Positions 1 through 8,109 of a stretch of 24,722 nucleotides of DNA are shown here, piece after piece. The notes beneath the pieces are model-generated. The model was not told where the DNA came from and did no database searches. It was given only the letters and a program-made list of their open reading frames with translations. The number at the start of each line of letters is the position of its first letter. Position 1 is the first letter of the stretch. The DNA comes from Oceanobacillus_B kapialis (GTDB lineage: Bacteria; Bacillota; Bacilli; Bacillales; Amphibacillaceae), in NCBI RefSeq assembly GCF_042685265.1, contig NZ_JBHUMX010000023.1. One strand, 5' to 3'. Made by a program: the position numbers and the translations under genes.

Positions 1-98
1 GAGGTCACACCTGTTCCCATGCCGAACACAGAAGTTAAGTTCTCCAGCGCCGATGGTAGTTGGGGCTTTGCCCCTGCAAGAGTAGGACGCCGCCAGGC
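1..98 (+). rRNA. rrf: 5S ribosomal RNA, 3' part
   Basis: The sequence from base 1 matches the conserved Bacillus 5S rRNA body: the loop around GTTCCCATGCCGAACACAG, then GAAGTTAAG, the GCGCCGATGGTAGT segment and the closing GTAGGACGCCGCCAGGC. The usual 5S RNA is about 116 nt, so roughly the first 18-20 nt (the 5' strand of helix I) lie outside the window. The 3' end near base 98 is set by where the helix I strand (GCCAGGC) ends. It is the last gene of an rRNA operon read on the plus strand, as shown by the strong terminator just after it. Confidence 0.96.
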
Positions 99-101
99 AA
101 A

Positions 102-141
102 AAAAGAGGGTTATGCATAATATTATGCATAACCCTCTTTT
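102..141 (+). terminator. rRNA operon terminator (perfect palindrome)
   Basis: Bases 102-121 and 122-141 are exact reverse complements, giving a hairpin of about 18 bp with a GC-rich GAGGG/CCCTC patch and a run of T at the 3' side. It begins a few bases after the 5S end, so it is read as the rho-independent terminator of the rRNA operon. The symmetry means it could also stop minus-strand transcription. Confidence 0.93.
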
Positions 142-372
142 GCTATAAATTAGTTTTTGGTACAACTTTATAATGGGTCAGGTCATAAAAATTTAAAAGG
201 GGTTTATATTAGGGAGCGGATCAAGAGTTATATGGAAATCGCTTTCATTTTTAAAGGAAGAGCAACGCCTTTTTCCCGTACTCCTTTTCAACAAAAAAGA
301 AAGAATAAGAATAGGCGAAGTTCTTCATGTACAAAAAAAGTAAGTAAAAGCGGTTATATGGTATAACAAAGA
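142..372. other. intergenic stretch with no supported gene
   Basis: An ORF of 69 codons can be read on the plus strand from 157 to 366, but it is rich in Lys/Arg/Ser, has no ribosome binding site and no recognisable family. A lone TATAAT at 169-174 has no matching -35 box. A small dyad GTTATA-TGG-TATAAC (353-367) lies just beyond the stop of the minus-strand racemase gene; it lacks an immediate T-run, so it is a poor terminator candidate. Confidence 0.5.
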
Positions 373-1479
373 TTAGTTAAATGTTTTATGTTCTATTGTA
401 TGTTTCATTAAGTCATCATAATTAACTTCATAGCCAATACCTGGATCTGTTGGTACTGTAAGAATCCCATTGTCCACAGTTACTTCCGGCTCAATAATAT
501 CTTTTTCCCAATACCTCGATGATGCAGCAGTATCTCCAGGCAACGTGAAATTTTTCAGTGTTGTAATTGCAATATTGTGAGCACGTCCCACACCAGATTC
601 CAGCATACCTCCACACCACAACGGTATGCTTTCTTTTTGACATAAATCATGTATTTTTTTAGCCTGGGTTAATCCACCAACTCTTCCAATTTTTATATTA
701 ATAATTTTACCACTGCCAAGCTCAATTGCTTGCCGAGCATCCTCATAAGAGTGTATGCTCTCATCCAAGCAAATAGGTGTCTTCAATTGTTTTTGTAATG
801 TCGCATGGTCTATTAAGTCTCCAGCTGTTAGTGGTTGTTCAATCATCATTAAGTTAAATTGGTCTAGTTCCTTTAGAATATTTACATCGGCAAGAGTATA
901 AGCAGAATTTGCGTCTACCATTAGTGGAATGGTTGGAAATTTCTCTCGCACCTTTTCTATTACGGCAACATCTTTTTCAGGTTTAATTTTAAGTTTTATT
1001 CGCTTATAACCTTCATTCGTTTTTTCTTCAATATTTTGTAGGAGAACCTGAATATCCTCTTCAATACCAAGACTAACCCCAACTTCGATAGTGGATTTCT
1101 TTCCTCCTAATGCTTCAGCGAGCGGTATTCCTTTAGACTTAGCATAGAGGTCCCATACGGCAGTATCAATTGCGGATTTAGCTAAATTATTTCGTTTATA
1201 CATACTGAAAAGTGATTGGAGTTCTTCTGGGTGCTCTATATGCTGATTTAGTACTTGAGGGATTAAAAATTTGTTTAACATAATCCAGCTCGAGTCTGTA
1301 AATTCTTCAATATAGAGTGGTTTTTCGGACGTCACACATTCTCCCCAGCCAGACAGACCTTCCTTATTTTTTACTTCTACAAGAAGAAATTGTCTATCCT
1401 GTTCTGTTCCAAAACTAGTGGTAAATGGATATTTCATTTTCATGTTTAATTTATAAACAACTATTTCTGTTATCTCCAC
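373..1479 (-). CDS. N-acylamino acid racemase / o-succinylbenzoate synthase-like enzyme (enolase superfamily)
   Basis: 368 aa, GTG start at 1479 with GGGAG about 9 nt upstream. It is a member of the muconate lactonising subgroup of the enolase superfamily. Visible active-site residues are the KxK motif (K162/K164), metal ligands D189, E214 and D239, and the opposing lysine K263 in the KIGRVGG motif. This is the residue set and numbering of the NSAR/OSBS family (MenC type 2). Known family chemistry is 1,1-proton transfer on N-succinyl or N-acyl amino acids, or dehydration of SHCHC to OSB in menaquinone synthesis; sequence alone does not separate the two. The context (transporter 22 bp upstream in the same direction, divergent RpiR regulator and M20 deacylase, no men genes) favours the racemase role. 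It is probably cytosolic and co-transcribed with the YfcC-type transporter. Confidence 0.9.
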   Translation of the reverse strand: MEITEIVVYKLNMKMKYPFTTSFGTEQDRQFLLVEVKNKEGLSGWGECVTSEKPLYIEEFTDSSWIMLNKFLIPQVLNQHIEHPEELQSLFSMYKRNNLAKSAIDTAVWDLYAKSKGIPLAEALGGKKSTIEVGVSLGIEEDIQVLLQNIEEKTNEGYKRIKLKIKPEKDVAVIEKVREKFPTIPLMVDANSAYTLADVNILKELDQFNLMMIEQPLTAGDLIDHATLQKQLKTPICLDESIHSYEDARQAIELGSGKIINIKIGRVGGLTQAKKIHDLCQKESIPLWCGGMLESGVGRAHNIAITTLKNFTLPGDTAASSRYWEKDIIEPEVTVDNGILTVPTDPGIGYEVNYDDLMKHTIEHKTFN

Positions 1480-1501
1480 AGAACAACTCTCCCATCTTCA
1501 T

Positions 1502-2923
1502 TTACATAGGTCCCCAATTAATTAATACGGCGATAACTAAATAAATACAACCAATGGCATACCAAATTAACACCAAAGGCAAAGCAAATTTAATCCACTT
1601 GGTCCACGGAATACCTGCAATAGCTAGATTAGCCATTAATACTCCTGATAATGGGGTTATTATATTTGTAAAACCATCACCCATAGAGTAGGCTTGAACA
1701 GCTACCTGACGCGGGATTTCCATTAAATCAGCTAGGGGTGTCATAATTGGCATCACGATGGCAGCCTGACCACTACCTGAGGAAACAATTAGATTAAACA
1801 AGCCATTACCGATAAACATGGCTATAGCCCCCATGACGTTAGAAAAAGGCTCTAATACAATTGCCATTGCTTGGACAATTGTATCCAAGATCTGTCCATT
1901 TTCTAACAGGACAACAATTGATCTTGCCATTCCGATAATAAGCGCTCCGTAAACAACACCTTTGGCACCGTTCATAAACTCTTCCACCATTTTATTAGCG
2001 CCCATTCGACTTATAATCGCCGTACCAGCCGCTACAGCGATGAATACGGCAGCCATTTCATTGGTCGACCAACCTAACTGGAAAACACCATAAACATAAG
2101 TCCCTATTCCAATTACTAATAGTGCGAGGGTCAGTTTGTGGGTGGTAGTCAGGACAGATGAGACGTTATCCATGCTTTTATCGTTGTATTTCGGAAAGCG
2201 GTTTTCTCTTAAAATACTACGTTCAGGATTTTTCTTAACCTTATTCGCATACCAACATATATAGGTTATAGAAGCAGCCAAAACTGTTAAATAGATGGTG
2301 ATCCGGTAGCCAATTCCAGAGAATAGCGGGAGTTGCGCAATTTGTTGGGCAAACCCAGTAGTCAAAGGATCTAAAAATCCGATTGCAAAACCAGAATAAG
2401 CTCCTAAATAAATAATAGAGACGCCAACTATTGCATCCATCTTCATCGCTCTAGCAAGAATAATACCAATAGGAATAAATGCGATAACAGCATTTACGAT
2501 AATTCCTAGCCCGCCAAATATAGAAAACAAAGAAGCAACTATAATAATTAATAACCATTCCTTATTCCTGGTTTTATTGATAGTCTTCATGATTAGGGTA
2601 TCAATAGCGCCAGTACTTTCAATCACTGCAAAAGTACCACCAATTATGAGTACTAAAAAGATTAAACCAGCTCCGCCAATCAACCCTTCCTGAATAGCCC
2701 GGAAGACTTCAATGAAACTGGCAGGTTGCTGTTCGATTTGTTCATAGCTGTTCGGCACGATGATAGACGTATTCCCATCCGTCGTTTCTCTCTCAAATGA
2801 ACCTGCGGGTATGATGTATGTTAAGATGGCAGCAATTAGTAAAATGCCAAATAAAATAACATAAGCATCAGGTAAAGTGAGTTTTTTCTTCTTTTCTTCC
2901 TTTGTTTTGTCATAGTTCTCCAA
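1502..2923 (-). CDS. YfcC-family membrane transporter
   Basis: 473 aa integral membrane protein. A charged, Lys-rich N terminus (residues 5-15) is followed by about 11-12 hydrophobic segments, an extracytoplasmic loop near residues 40-70 and a polar loop near 225-255. Gly/Ser-rich re-entrant-type segments (GNGLFNLIVSSGSGQAAIVM and the later GDGFTNIITPLSGV) are typical of the YfcC/DcuC-like carriers of the ion transporter superfamily. Family members are annotated as basic amino acid or C4-dicarboxylate carriers, but few substrates are proven. Here it sits directly upstream of the N-acylamino acid racemase gene in one operon and opposite an M20 amidohydrolase, so uptake of N-acyl amino acids, dipeptides or similar amides is the likeliest role (inference). 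Confidence 0.85.
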   Translation of the reverse strand: MENYDKTKEEKKKKLTLPDAYVILFGILLIAAILTYIIPAGSFERETTDGNTSIIVPNSYEQIEQQPASFIEVFRAIQEGLIGGAGLIFLVLIIGGTFAVIESTGAIDTLIMKTINKTRNKEWLLIIIVASLFSIFGGLGIIVNAVIAFIPIGIILARAMKMDAIVGVSIIYLGAYSGFAIGFLDPLTTGFAQQIAQLPLFSGIGYRITIYLTVLAASITYICWYANKVKKNPERSILRENRFPKYNDKSMDNVSSVLTTTHKLTLALLVIGIGTYVYGVFQLGWSTNEMAAVFIAVAAGTAIISRMGANKMVEEFMNGAKGVVYGALIIGMARSIVVLLENGQILDTIVQAMAIVLEPFSNVMGAIAMFIGNGLFNLIVSSGSGQAAIVMPIMTPLADLMEIPRQVAVQAYSMGDGFTNIITPLSGVLMANLAIAGIPWTKWIKFALPLVLIWYAIGCIYLVIAVLINWGPM

Positions 2924-3042
2924 CTTAATCCCCTCCTCAGTCTAAATATTTTAACTATTTGAAACTTGCGTTAAATTATAATGAAGTTTATACTTTAAAT
3001 CAATAGGAAATGAATAAAAAACTTTATTAGGGGAAATCAAAA
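2924..3042. promoter_or_regulatory. divergent promoter region between yfcC-like and rpiR-like genes
   Basis: This AT-rich 119 bp gap must carry promoters for both directions. A TATAAT at 2977-2982 is a candidate plus-strand -10 box, without a convincing -35 at 17 bp. An inverted repeat AAACTT (2962-2967) / AAGTTT (2984-2989) brackets that box and could bind the RpiR-type regulator encoded next to it. The plus-strand gene has a clear AGGGGA ribosome binding site before 3043. The assignment rests on position and pattern only. Confidence 0.35.
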
Positions 3043-3870
3043 ATGGTTCAGCATTATGTGAAAGTGACCAAAGAAACGTTGCCCTCTCTTACAAAAGGTC
3101 TTAAAAAAGTAGCCAATCAATTATTGGTAGATCCGATGATATTTGCCGTCCAGCCAGCCAAAAGAGTTGGCGAAATTATTGGAGTTAGTGAAACAATGGT
3201 TATTCGATTCTGTAATCAGATTGGGTATACAGGGTTTAGTGACCTACAAAAAGAAGTGCGGCATCATCTCTTAACGTTAAATCAGCAAGACTCATCCGAT
3301 GAAGAATTAGGACATATCCAACACGATATATTTTCTAATATGAAAAAAGATCTAGGCCATATTAGAAACAGTATTGAAGGCATGGATGTAAATAGCCTTT
3401 ATAAAGCTGTTGACTTAATCGTAAAAAGTGAAAAAGTCCTTATAGTCGGCTATTACCATTCATTTACCTTCGCTCATTGGCTTTCTTTTAATCTGAATTA
3501 CGTGTTAGGCAATGCGATCTTGTACCGTTCAGAAAATGACGCTGGCTTATTAGATTTGCTTCCTAAAAATTCTAGCATTGTAATTTTTTCATTTTTTCGA
3601 TATGCAATAGACACGATTAGGCTTGCAGAAGAAGCGAAGGAAAGAGGGCTAAAAGTAATTACAATTACGGACTCTTGGGTCTCTCCGGTGGCCGAAAAAG
3701 CAGATCTTGTTATTTCATTATCTATTAATGAAAGTAAGACACTTATAAATAAAGGGCCTGTGACGATATCATTGATTAATGCTATTCTTTCGGAAATAAT
3801 GAAGCGCGTGGAAAGCCGCGGGAAAATTCAAGCGAACCAAAAATATTACATAAAGGATGGAGAATCATAA
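3043..3870 (+). CDS. RpiR/MurR-family transcriptional regulator (HTH + SIS domain)
   Basis: 275 aa. The N-terminal half holds the RpiR-type helix-turn-helix: residues about 38-72 read VGEIIGVSETMVIRFCNQIG, matching the family pattern of A..LGVS..TV.RF...LG. Residues about 125-260 form a SIS (sugar isomerase) domain, with the VLIVGYYHS segment and the later SIVIFSFFRYAIDT segment as the sugar-phosphate-binding-like loops. Family members sense small molecules and repress or activate divergent catabolic genes. Its stop overlaps the start of the M20 amidohydrolase by one base (TAATG), so the two are translated as a coupled pair, and it faces the transporter-racemase operon, which it probably controls. 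The ligand need not be a sugar phosphate; RpiR proteins next to peptidase genes are common. Confidence 0.9.
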   Translation: MVQHYVKVTKETLPSLTKGLKKVANQLLVDPMIFAVQPAKRVGEIIGVSETMVIRFCNQIGYTGFSDLQKEVRHHLLTLNQQDSSDEELGHIQHDIFSNMKKDLGHIRNSIEGMDVNSLYKAVDLIVKSEKVLIVGYYHSFTFAHWLSFNLNYVLGNAILYRSENDAGLLDLLPKNSSIVIFSFFRYAIDTIRLAEEAKERGLKVITITDSWVSPVAEKADLVISLSINESKTLINKGPVTISLINAILSEIMKRVESRGKIQANQKYYIKDGES

Positions 3871-4985
3871 TGGGAACTATAGAACAAAAGGTAATAGAGA
3901 CATATGAATACTTGCACGACCACGCAGAAATCAGTTGGGAAGAAGTAGAAACGACCAAATATATTAAGAAGTTTTTAGAAAAGAGCGGATGTAGAGTTAC
4001 CGTTTTTAATGATTGTACAGGAGTAATAGGGGAGTATGGGAACTTTAATAATGATTTACCGGTTGTAGGAATTCGTGCCGATATGGACGCCCTATGGCAA
4101 GAGGTGAACGGTAAATTCCAACCAAATCACTCCTGTGGTCATGATGCCCATATGTCAATGGTGTTAGGAGTGTTAATGAAACTGGAAGAAAATCCAGAGT
4201 TAAAGGATAAGGTTGCTGTCAAATTTATCTTTCAACCAGCAGAAGAAAAAGGCTCTGGAGCACTGAAAATGGTGGGAAAACAAGTGGTAGAAAATGTGGA
4301 TTACTTGTACGGCGTTCATCTACGCCCAATCCAGGAAGCGAAAATGGGGAAGGCAACTCCCGTTATCGTCCATGGTGCTTCTAAAATGTATAGTGCAACC
4401 ATTAAAGGAGATGATGCCCATGGAGCAAGGCCGCATCTTAATCATAATGCAATAGAGATTGCTGCACAAATTGTTAACATGATGAGTCAAATACACCTTG
4501 ATCCAAGAGTTCCACACTCTGCTAAAATGACAAGTATTCAAGCAGGTGGTAAAAGCACGAATATTATTCCGGGAAATGCATCTTTTTCCTTGGATTTAAG
4601 AGCACAAAACAATGAGATCATGGAACAGCTGGAGAAAAAAGTGAGAAGTATTTTTAATTCCGTTCAAGACCTTTATGATGTAGAAATTGATATTACCGAC
4701 GTAGCTGGAATTGTTGCTGCTGCTACAAATGATGAGGCGATCGCTATTATGAGCAAATCCATTTCTGAAACGCTTGGTGAGGATAATTTAAATCCACCAT
4801 TGGTTACACCAGGGGGCGATGATTTTCATTTTTACACGATTAAGAAGCCTTCCTTAAAAGCTACGATGTTGGGATTAGGCTGCGACCTTCAGCCCGGATT
4901 GCACCATCCGGACATGTCTTTTAATAAAGATGCTTTAATGAATGGTGTAAATATTTTGTATAGAGCAGTGCTCAACACTTATTAA
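3870..4985 (+). CDS. M20 family amidohydrolase (N-acyl amino acid deacylase type)
   Basis: 371 aa, within the normal 370-400 aa of M20D amidohydrolases (HipO/AbgB/N-acetyl-diaminopimelate deacetylase relatives). Binuclear metal-site motifs are visible: D71-M-D73, C89-G-H91-D-A-H94, E125-E126 in FQPAEEKG, H150 in YGVH, and a late HHPD motif near residue 349. A dimerisation insert is expected between about 175 and 290. The family hydrolyses amide bonds of N-acyl amino acids, hippurate, indole conjugates and similar compounds in the cytosol. Translation is coupled to the RpiR regulator by the TAATG overlap. The neighbouring racemase suggests that the deacylase acts on the L-isomer after racemisation of an N-acyl-D-amino acid; this is inference. 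Confidence 0.9.
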   Translation: MGTIEQKVIETYEYLHDHAEISWEEVETTKYIKKFLEKSGCRVTVFNDCTGVIGEYGNFNNDLPVVGIRADMDALWQEVNGKFQPNHSCGHDAHMSMVLGVLMKLEENPELKDKVAVKFIFQPAEEKGSGALKMVGKQVVENVDYLYGVHLRPIQEAKMGKATPVIVHGASKMYSATIKGDDAHGARPHLNHNAIEIAAQIVNMMSQIHLDPRVPHSAKMTSIQAGGKSTNIIPGNASFSLDLRAQNNEIMEQLEKKVRSIFNSVQDLYDVEIDITDVAGIVAAATNDEAIAIMSKSISETLGEDNLNPPLVTPGGDDFHFYTIKKPSLKATMLGLGCDLQPGLHHPDMSFNKDALMNGVNILYRAVLNTY

Positions 4986-5020
4986 TATTGTTAATACTGA
5001 CACGTAAAAAGCCTTTTAAA

Positions 5021-5070
5021 AAATACTGTGAAAACGGAGAAGAATATTTATCTCTGATTTCACAGTATTT
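5021..5070. terminator. bidirectional terminator between convergent M20 and amidohydrolase genes
   Basis: AAATACTGTGAAA (5021-5033) pairs exactly with TTTCACAGTATTT (5058-5070). The 24-nt loop is long, but A-runs and T-runs flank the 13-bp stem on both sides. It lies between the convergent stops at 4985 and 5077. Confidence 0.8.
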
Positions 5071-5076
5071 CTTTTA

Positions 5077-6213
5077 TTAGCTATTGTGAGAGTTTATTAT
5101 TTCCCCATTAATATACACTGTCTCTACCTTACTTCGCAGATCAAACAAGTTACCATCCCAGATAACGAAGTCTGCATCCTTACCAGGTTCAATGGAACCA
5201 ACTCGATCCTCAACACCAAGGTGTTTTGCGGCATTGCTTGTTAGCATTTGTAATGCTTGCTGTTCTGTTAAACCGTGTTTAATTGCATGAATGGCACTGG
5301 TTACGAGATACTCTATTCCTACAACTGGGTGATCAGTTGTCAGGGAGCAGGAAACCCCTGCATCCATTAGCACTTTCGCAGTTGCCCATCCTTTATCCTT
5401 TAGCTCTACTTTAGAGCGAGTCGACATTGTAGGACCTACTGATACACAAACATCATGCTGTGCAATATAGTCAGCAATTTTATGACCTTCTGTGCAATGC
5501 TCAATTGTTACATTTATATCAAATTCTTTTTTAATACGTAATACTGTTACAATATCATCTGCCCGATGCGCATGCACTCTTAAAGGGATTTCCTTATCTA
5601 ATACTTTGGCAAGGTTCTCAAGACTAAGATTGCGGTCCTTTTTATCTCCGTCCATGTAATTTTGCGTTTCGATAAGTTTTTCACGAAGTCTTGCTGCAAC
5701 TCCCATACGGGTAGTTGGCATTTTACCTTTTGCACCATGAAACATTTTTGGGTTTTCCCCAGTAGCTGCTTTCATGCCAGAAGGGGCGCGAAGAATCATT
5801 TCATCAACGATGTTTCCATTTGTCTTTAAAACAGCCATTTCGCCACCAATCACATTCGCACTGCCAGGCATAATTTGCACGGTGGTAACGCCAGCTTTTC
5901 TTGCATCAGAAAAACCAGTTTCCATTGGGTTGATTCCATCTATTGCTCTGACTTGTGGTGTTACCGGATCACTCGTTTCGTTAAAGTCACTACCTTCACG
6001 GCCAACACCTTCTTCTGAGACGCCTAGGTGTGTATGTACATCAATTAAACCAGGGGTAATGATCTTTCCTGTCGCACTCACTTCCTCATAACCATCTGGG
6101 ACGGAGCCCCCTGCTTGAATAGAGTCGAATTTACCATCTTTCACGAGAATTGTATGGTCTTTTAATATGTTTCCGTTGCCGTCATAAATAACGGCATTTG
6201 TAATAGCCAGCAT
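5077..6213 (-). CDS. metal-dependent amidohydrolase, imidazolonepropionase-like
   Basis: 378 aa with GGAGG before the ATG at 6213. It has the composite beta-sandwich plus TIM-barrel plan of the amidohydrolase superfamily: an N-terminal strand segment, GLIDVHTH with H60 and H62, a VHAH segment with H214/H216, H239 in TIEHC, D294-H295 in TTDHP, and the closing DADFVIWDGN strand of the composite domain around residues 345-353. These ligands fit the imidazolonepropionase-like cytosolic hydrolases (cyclic amide, imidazolone or dipeptide substrates). The substrate cannot be named from sequence. It lies 90 bp downstream of a dpaA-like gene in the same direction and could be co-transcribed, although a CodY-like box sits in the gap. 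Confidence 0.85.
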   Translation of the reverse strand: MLAITNAVIYDGNGNILKDHTILVKDGKFDSIQAGGSVPDGYEEVSATGKIITPGLIDVHTHLGVSEEGVGREGSDFNETSDPVTPQVRAIDGINPMETGFSDARKAGVTTVQIMPGSANVIGGEMAVLKTNGNIVDEMILRAPSGMKAATGENPKMFHGAKGKMPTTRMGVAARLREKLIETQNYMDGDKKDRNLSLENLAKVLDKEIPLRVHAHRADDIVTVLRIKKEFDINVTIEHCTEGHKIADYIAQHDVCVSVGPTMSTRSKVELKDKGWATAKVLMDAGVSCSLTTDHPVVGIEYLVTSAIHAIKHGLTEQQALQMLTSNAAKHLGVEDRVGSIEPGKDADFVIWDGNLFDLRSKVETVYINGEIINSHNS

Positions 6214-6272
6214 GCTGAAACCTCCATTTGTTCGTATCTAATGAAATGAATAAACTATTATTGATAATAAAT

Positions 6273-6287
6273 TATTTTTTGAAAATT
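6273..6287 (-). promoter_or_regulatory. CodY-box-like 15-mer upstream of the amidohydrolase gene
   Basis: Read on the plus strand, these 15 bases match the CodY consensus AATTTTCWGAAAATT at 13 positions (mismatches at 1 and 7). It lies about 60 bp upstream of the minus-strand amidohydrolase start. In AT-rich DNA such a match can arise by chance, so this is tentative. Confidence 0.3.
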
Positions 6288-6303
6288 GTACAGGACTTGT
6301 CAT

Positions 6304-7176
6304 TTAACTAGAAAGTTCATCTACAAGAATGGTTGCAATAATTTTACCTGCTGTTTTTGGTGCTGTTTTCCCTGGTAATCCTAAAGCATGCAATGTGAGG
6401 ATTCCTTGCTTTTTAGCAAACTCAAAATCGGTGCCACCTGGCTTTGAGGCAAGATCAATGATTAGTGCGCTGGGTTTCATTTTGACTATGTTTTCCTTTG
6501 TAAGCACCATCCCTGGAATCGTATTTATAAAGATATCTGCTTCTTTGGTATGTGATGCCAGATCGTCTACTTCAATGGATTTTATCCCAAACTCAAATGA
6601 GCGCGCATGAGCGGATTTCTTTCTAACTGCCACGGTTACGTTTGCGCCAACTTTAGAAAACAATCGAGCCACTGTCATGCCAACTCTGCCAAAACCTAAA
6701 ACTAAAACATTCGCACCATGTACGGTTTCTTTCGTATTTTCTATCGCAAGTTTAAGGGCACCTTCGGCTGTCGGGATAGAATTGTAAATGGCTAGGTCAT
6801 CTCTAGAGAATAATGTAACAAGTTTTCGGTCTGCCGCTTCTACCATGTTTTTCAGAAGGCTGCTAGCTGTTCCAGTGTAAATGACACAGTGATTTGGCGT
6901 CTTTTTTATCAACGACTCTGTGATTTTTACCTCCTTATCAGAATAGGGTGCTTCCACCTTTCCATCTTGATCTATTCCAGCTACCGGCAAAACAATTGCA
7001 TCCATAGTTTCTACACATTCGAGCATGTCATCAATCTTTGAAACCTCTGTTTGCTTTATATCTATTTCTGAAAACCCAGCAAGATATAGCTGTGCACCAT
7101 TCCTTACTAATCTTTCAATGACTTCCAAATATCTGGCATCGCCACCCACGAGCAATATTTTCATTCCGTTAAGCAT
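6304..7176 (-). CDS. dpaA: dipicolinate synthase subunit A-like protein
   Basis: 290 aa, close to the usual ~295 aa of DpaA/SpoVFA. The N-terminal domain starts with a GG-containing Rossmann-like strand (residues 6-12). A second, dehydrogenase-type NAD(P)-binding fold begins at residue 157 with VLVLGFGRVG (GxGxxG at 161-166), followed by a DLASKPGG motif near 243-250 and a GLPGKTAPKTAG segment near 268-279, which is characteristic of DpaA. Known role: with DpaB it makes dipicolinic acid in the mother cell during sporulation, from a lysine-pathway intermediate. Oddity: no dpaB, asd or dapG follows. The next gene is an amidohydrolase, so this is either a relocated dpaA or a paralogue doing something else. 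The ATG at 7176 is preceded by GGTGAG. Confidence 0.82.
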   Translation of the reverse strand: MLNGMKILLVGGDARYLEVIERLVRNGAQLYLAGFSEIDIKQTEVSKIDDMLECVETMDAIVLPVAGIDQDGKVEAPYSDKEVKITESLIKKTPNHCVIYTGTASSLLKNMVEAADRKLVTLFSRDDLAIYNSIPTAEGALKLAIENTKETVHGANVLVLGFGRVGMTVARLFSKVGANVTVAVRKKSAHARSFEFGIKSIEVDDLASHTKEADIFINTIPGMVLTKENIVKMKPSALIIDLASKPGGTDFEFAKKQGILTLHALGLPGKTAPKTAGKIIATILVDELSS

Positions 7177-7298
7177 TTGCTCACCCGCTTTCTTGTTATC
7201 CCTATATACTACAGGATGTGTATGTTCAATATGACAGTAATGGGGAGGAGTTTCAATAATTGTGTTAACTTAGAATAATGCTTATTATCATATACTTT

Positions 7299-7307
7299 TG
7301 ATATAAT
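7299..7307 (+). promoter_or_regulatory. extended -10 promoter for the NAT-like gene
   Basis: TG-A-TATAAT (TG at 7299-7300, TATAAT 7302-7307) is a consensus extended -10 element. It predicts a transcription start near 7314, just before the AAGGGGCGG ribosome binding site. This also argues against the in-frame ATG at 7306, which overlaps the -10 box itself. Confidence 0.55.
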
Positions 7308-7326
7308 GACAAAAAGGGGCGGTGTC

Positions 7327-8085
7327 ATGCTGCATATTCCTAATGAAATACAGTCGGTTTGGGGAAGGTTTGATGATTTTCCGATGGAAACACTTACTAA
7401 AATGTGGATCCATTTGCAGGAAAAGCGTGGAAGACAACGCTCGGTTTCAGAGATGAAGGAGCATAGGGAACAACATGGTGTGACGGGAAATTGCTTTGAT
7501 CTTTCGCTTTGGTTATTGGATGAATTCAAGCGAGCAGGCATTCCGGCATACCCCATTGGTCATCATCTGGGGGAGGAACATGCACATGTTGCAATCATGG
7601 CGTTAGATAGTGAAGGAAAACGATATTTTTGCGACCTTGGGGATCAATGGCTAAAGCCTTTACCTATAGATGCGAGGGCCGAAGATGGCATTAGGCTGAA
7701 GGGGCATTTTCCTGCCGCTGAGATTCAATTTGAAGCGCATGGCGAGTCTTTGGAAATTCAATATTATCGTCCGAACGGCAAAGCTTCAAGGCAAGTATTT
7801 GATTTAGCTTCTATTAATAGGAGGGACTTTTTAAAGGGAGCAGAAGCATCTCAAAAAATAATTAAACCAAAACCTCTCTTAGAGTGTAGAGTGCCATATA
7901 AATCCGGGAAGGCGCATTGGGAGTTCTATAATTGGGAGAGCTGTTTGTCTACGGAAGAGGGCCTGATCAGAGAGCCTTTGCTCCAAAGCGTGGATGAATG
8001 GGTAGAAAAGCTGCATGCTCAAACTAATTATGATCAAGATATTTTAAAGCAAGTTCTAGAAGCGTATAAAAAAATTGCTACATAA
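7327..8085 (+). CDS. papain-fold protein resembling arylamine N-acetyltransferase / transglutaminase
   Basis: 252 aa from the ATG at 7327, which has AAGGGGCGG at the right distance; the ATG seven codons earlier overlaps the promoter -10 box and is rejected. A possible catalytic triad is visible: C56 in TGNCFDLS, H87 in HAHVAI and D103 in FCDLGD, with the order and spacing seen in NAT and transglutaminase-like enzymes. The central 80-180 part has alternating strand-like segments. The C-terminal third (about 190-252) contains conserved-looking Trp/Tyr residues of unknown role. I cannot name a substrate. It is 24 bp upstream of a GNAT acetyltransferase gene and probably in one transcript with it, so the pair may modify the same small molecule or peptide. 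Confidence 0.7.
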   Translation: MLHIPNEIQSVWGRFDDFPMETLTKMWIHLQEKRGRQRSVSEMKEHREQHGVTGNCFDLSLWLLDEFKRAGIPAYPIGHHLGEEHAHVAIMALDSEGKRYFCDLGDQWLKPLPIDARAEDGIRLKGHFPAAEIQFEAHGESLEIQYYRPNGKASRQVFDLASINRRDFLKGAEASQKIIKPKPLLECRVPYKSGKAHWEFYNWESCLSTEEGLIREPLLQSVDEWVEKLHAQTNYDQDILKQVLEAYKKIAT

Positions 8086-8109
8086 AAGGAAAGAGAGAAG
8101 GTTTTAAAT

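Noticed and set aside
157..366. Short plus-strand ORF after the rRNA terminator
   Set aside because: No ribosome binding site, biased Lys/Arg/Ser content and no recognisable domain; probably chance reading through an AT-rich gap.
7271..7291. Fur-box-like AT-rich dyad in the dpaA / NAT-like divergent gap
   Set aside because: The half-sites ATAAT and ATTAT are spaced wrongly for a 7-1-7 Fur box and the neighbouring genes have no iron link.
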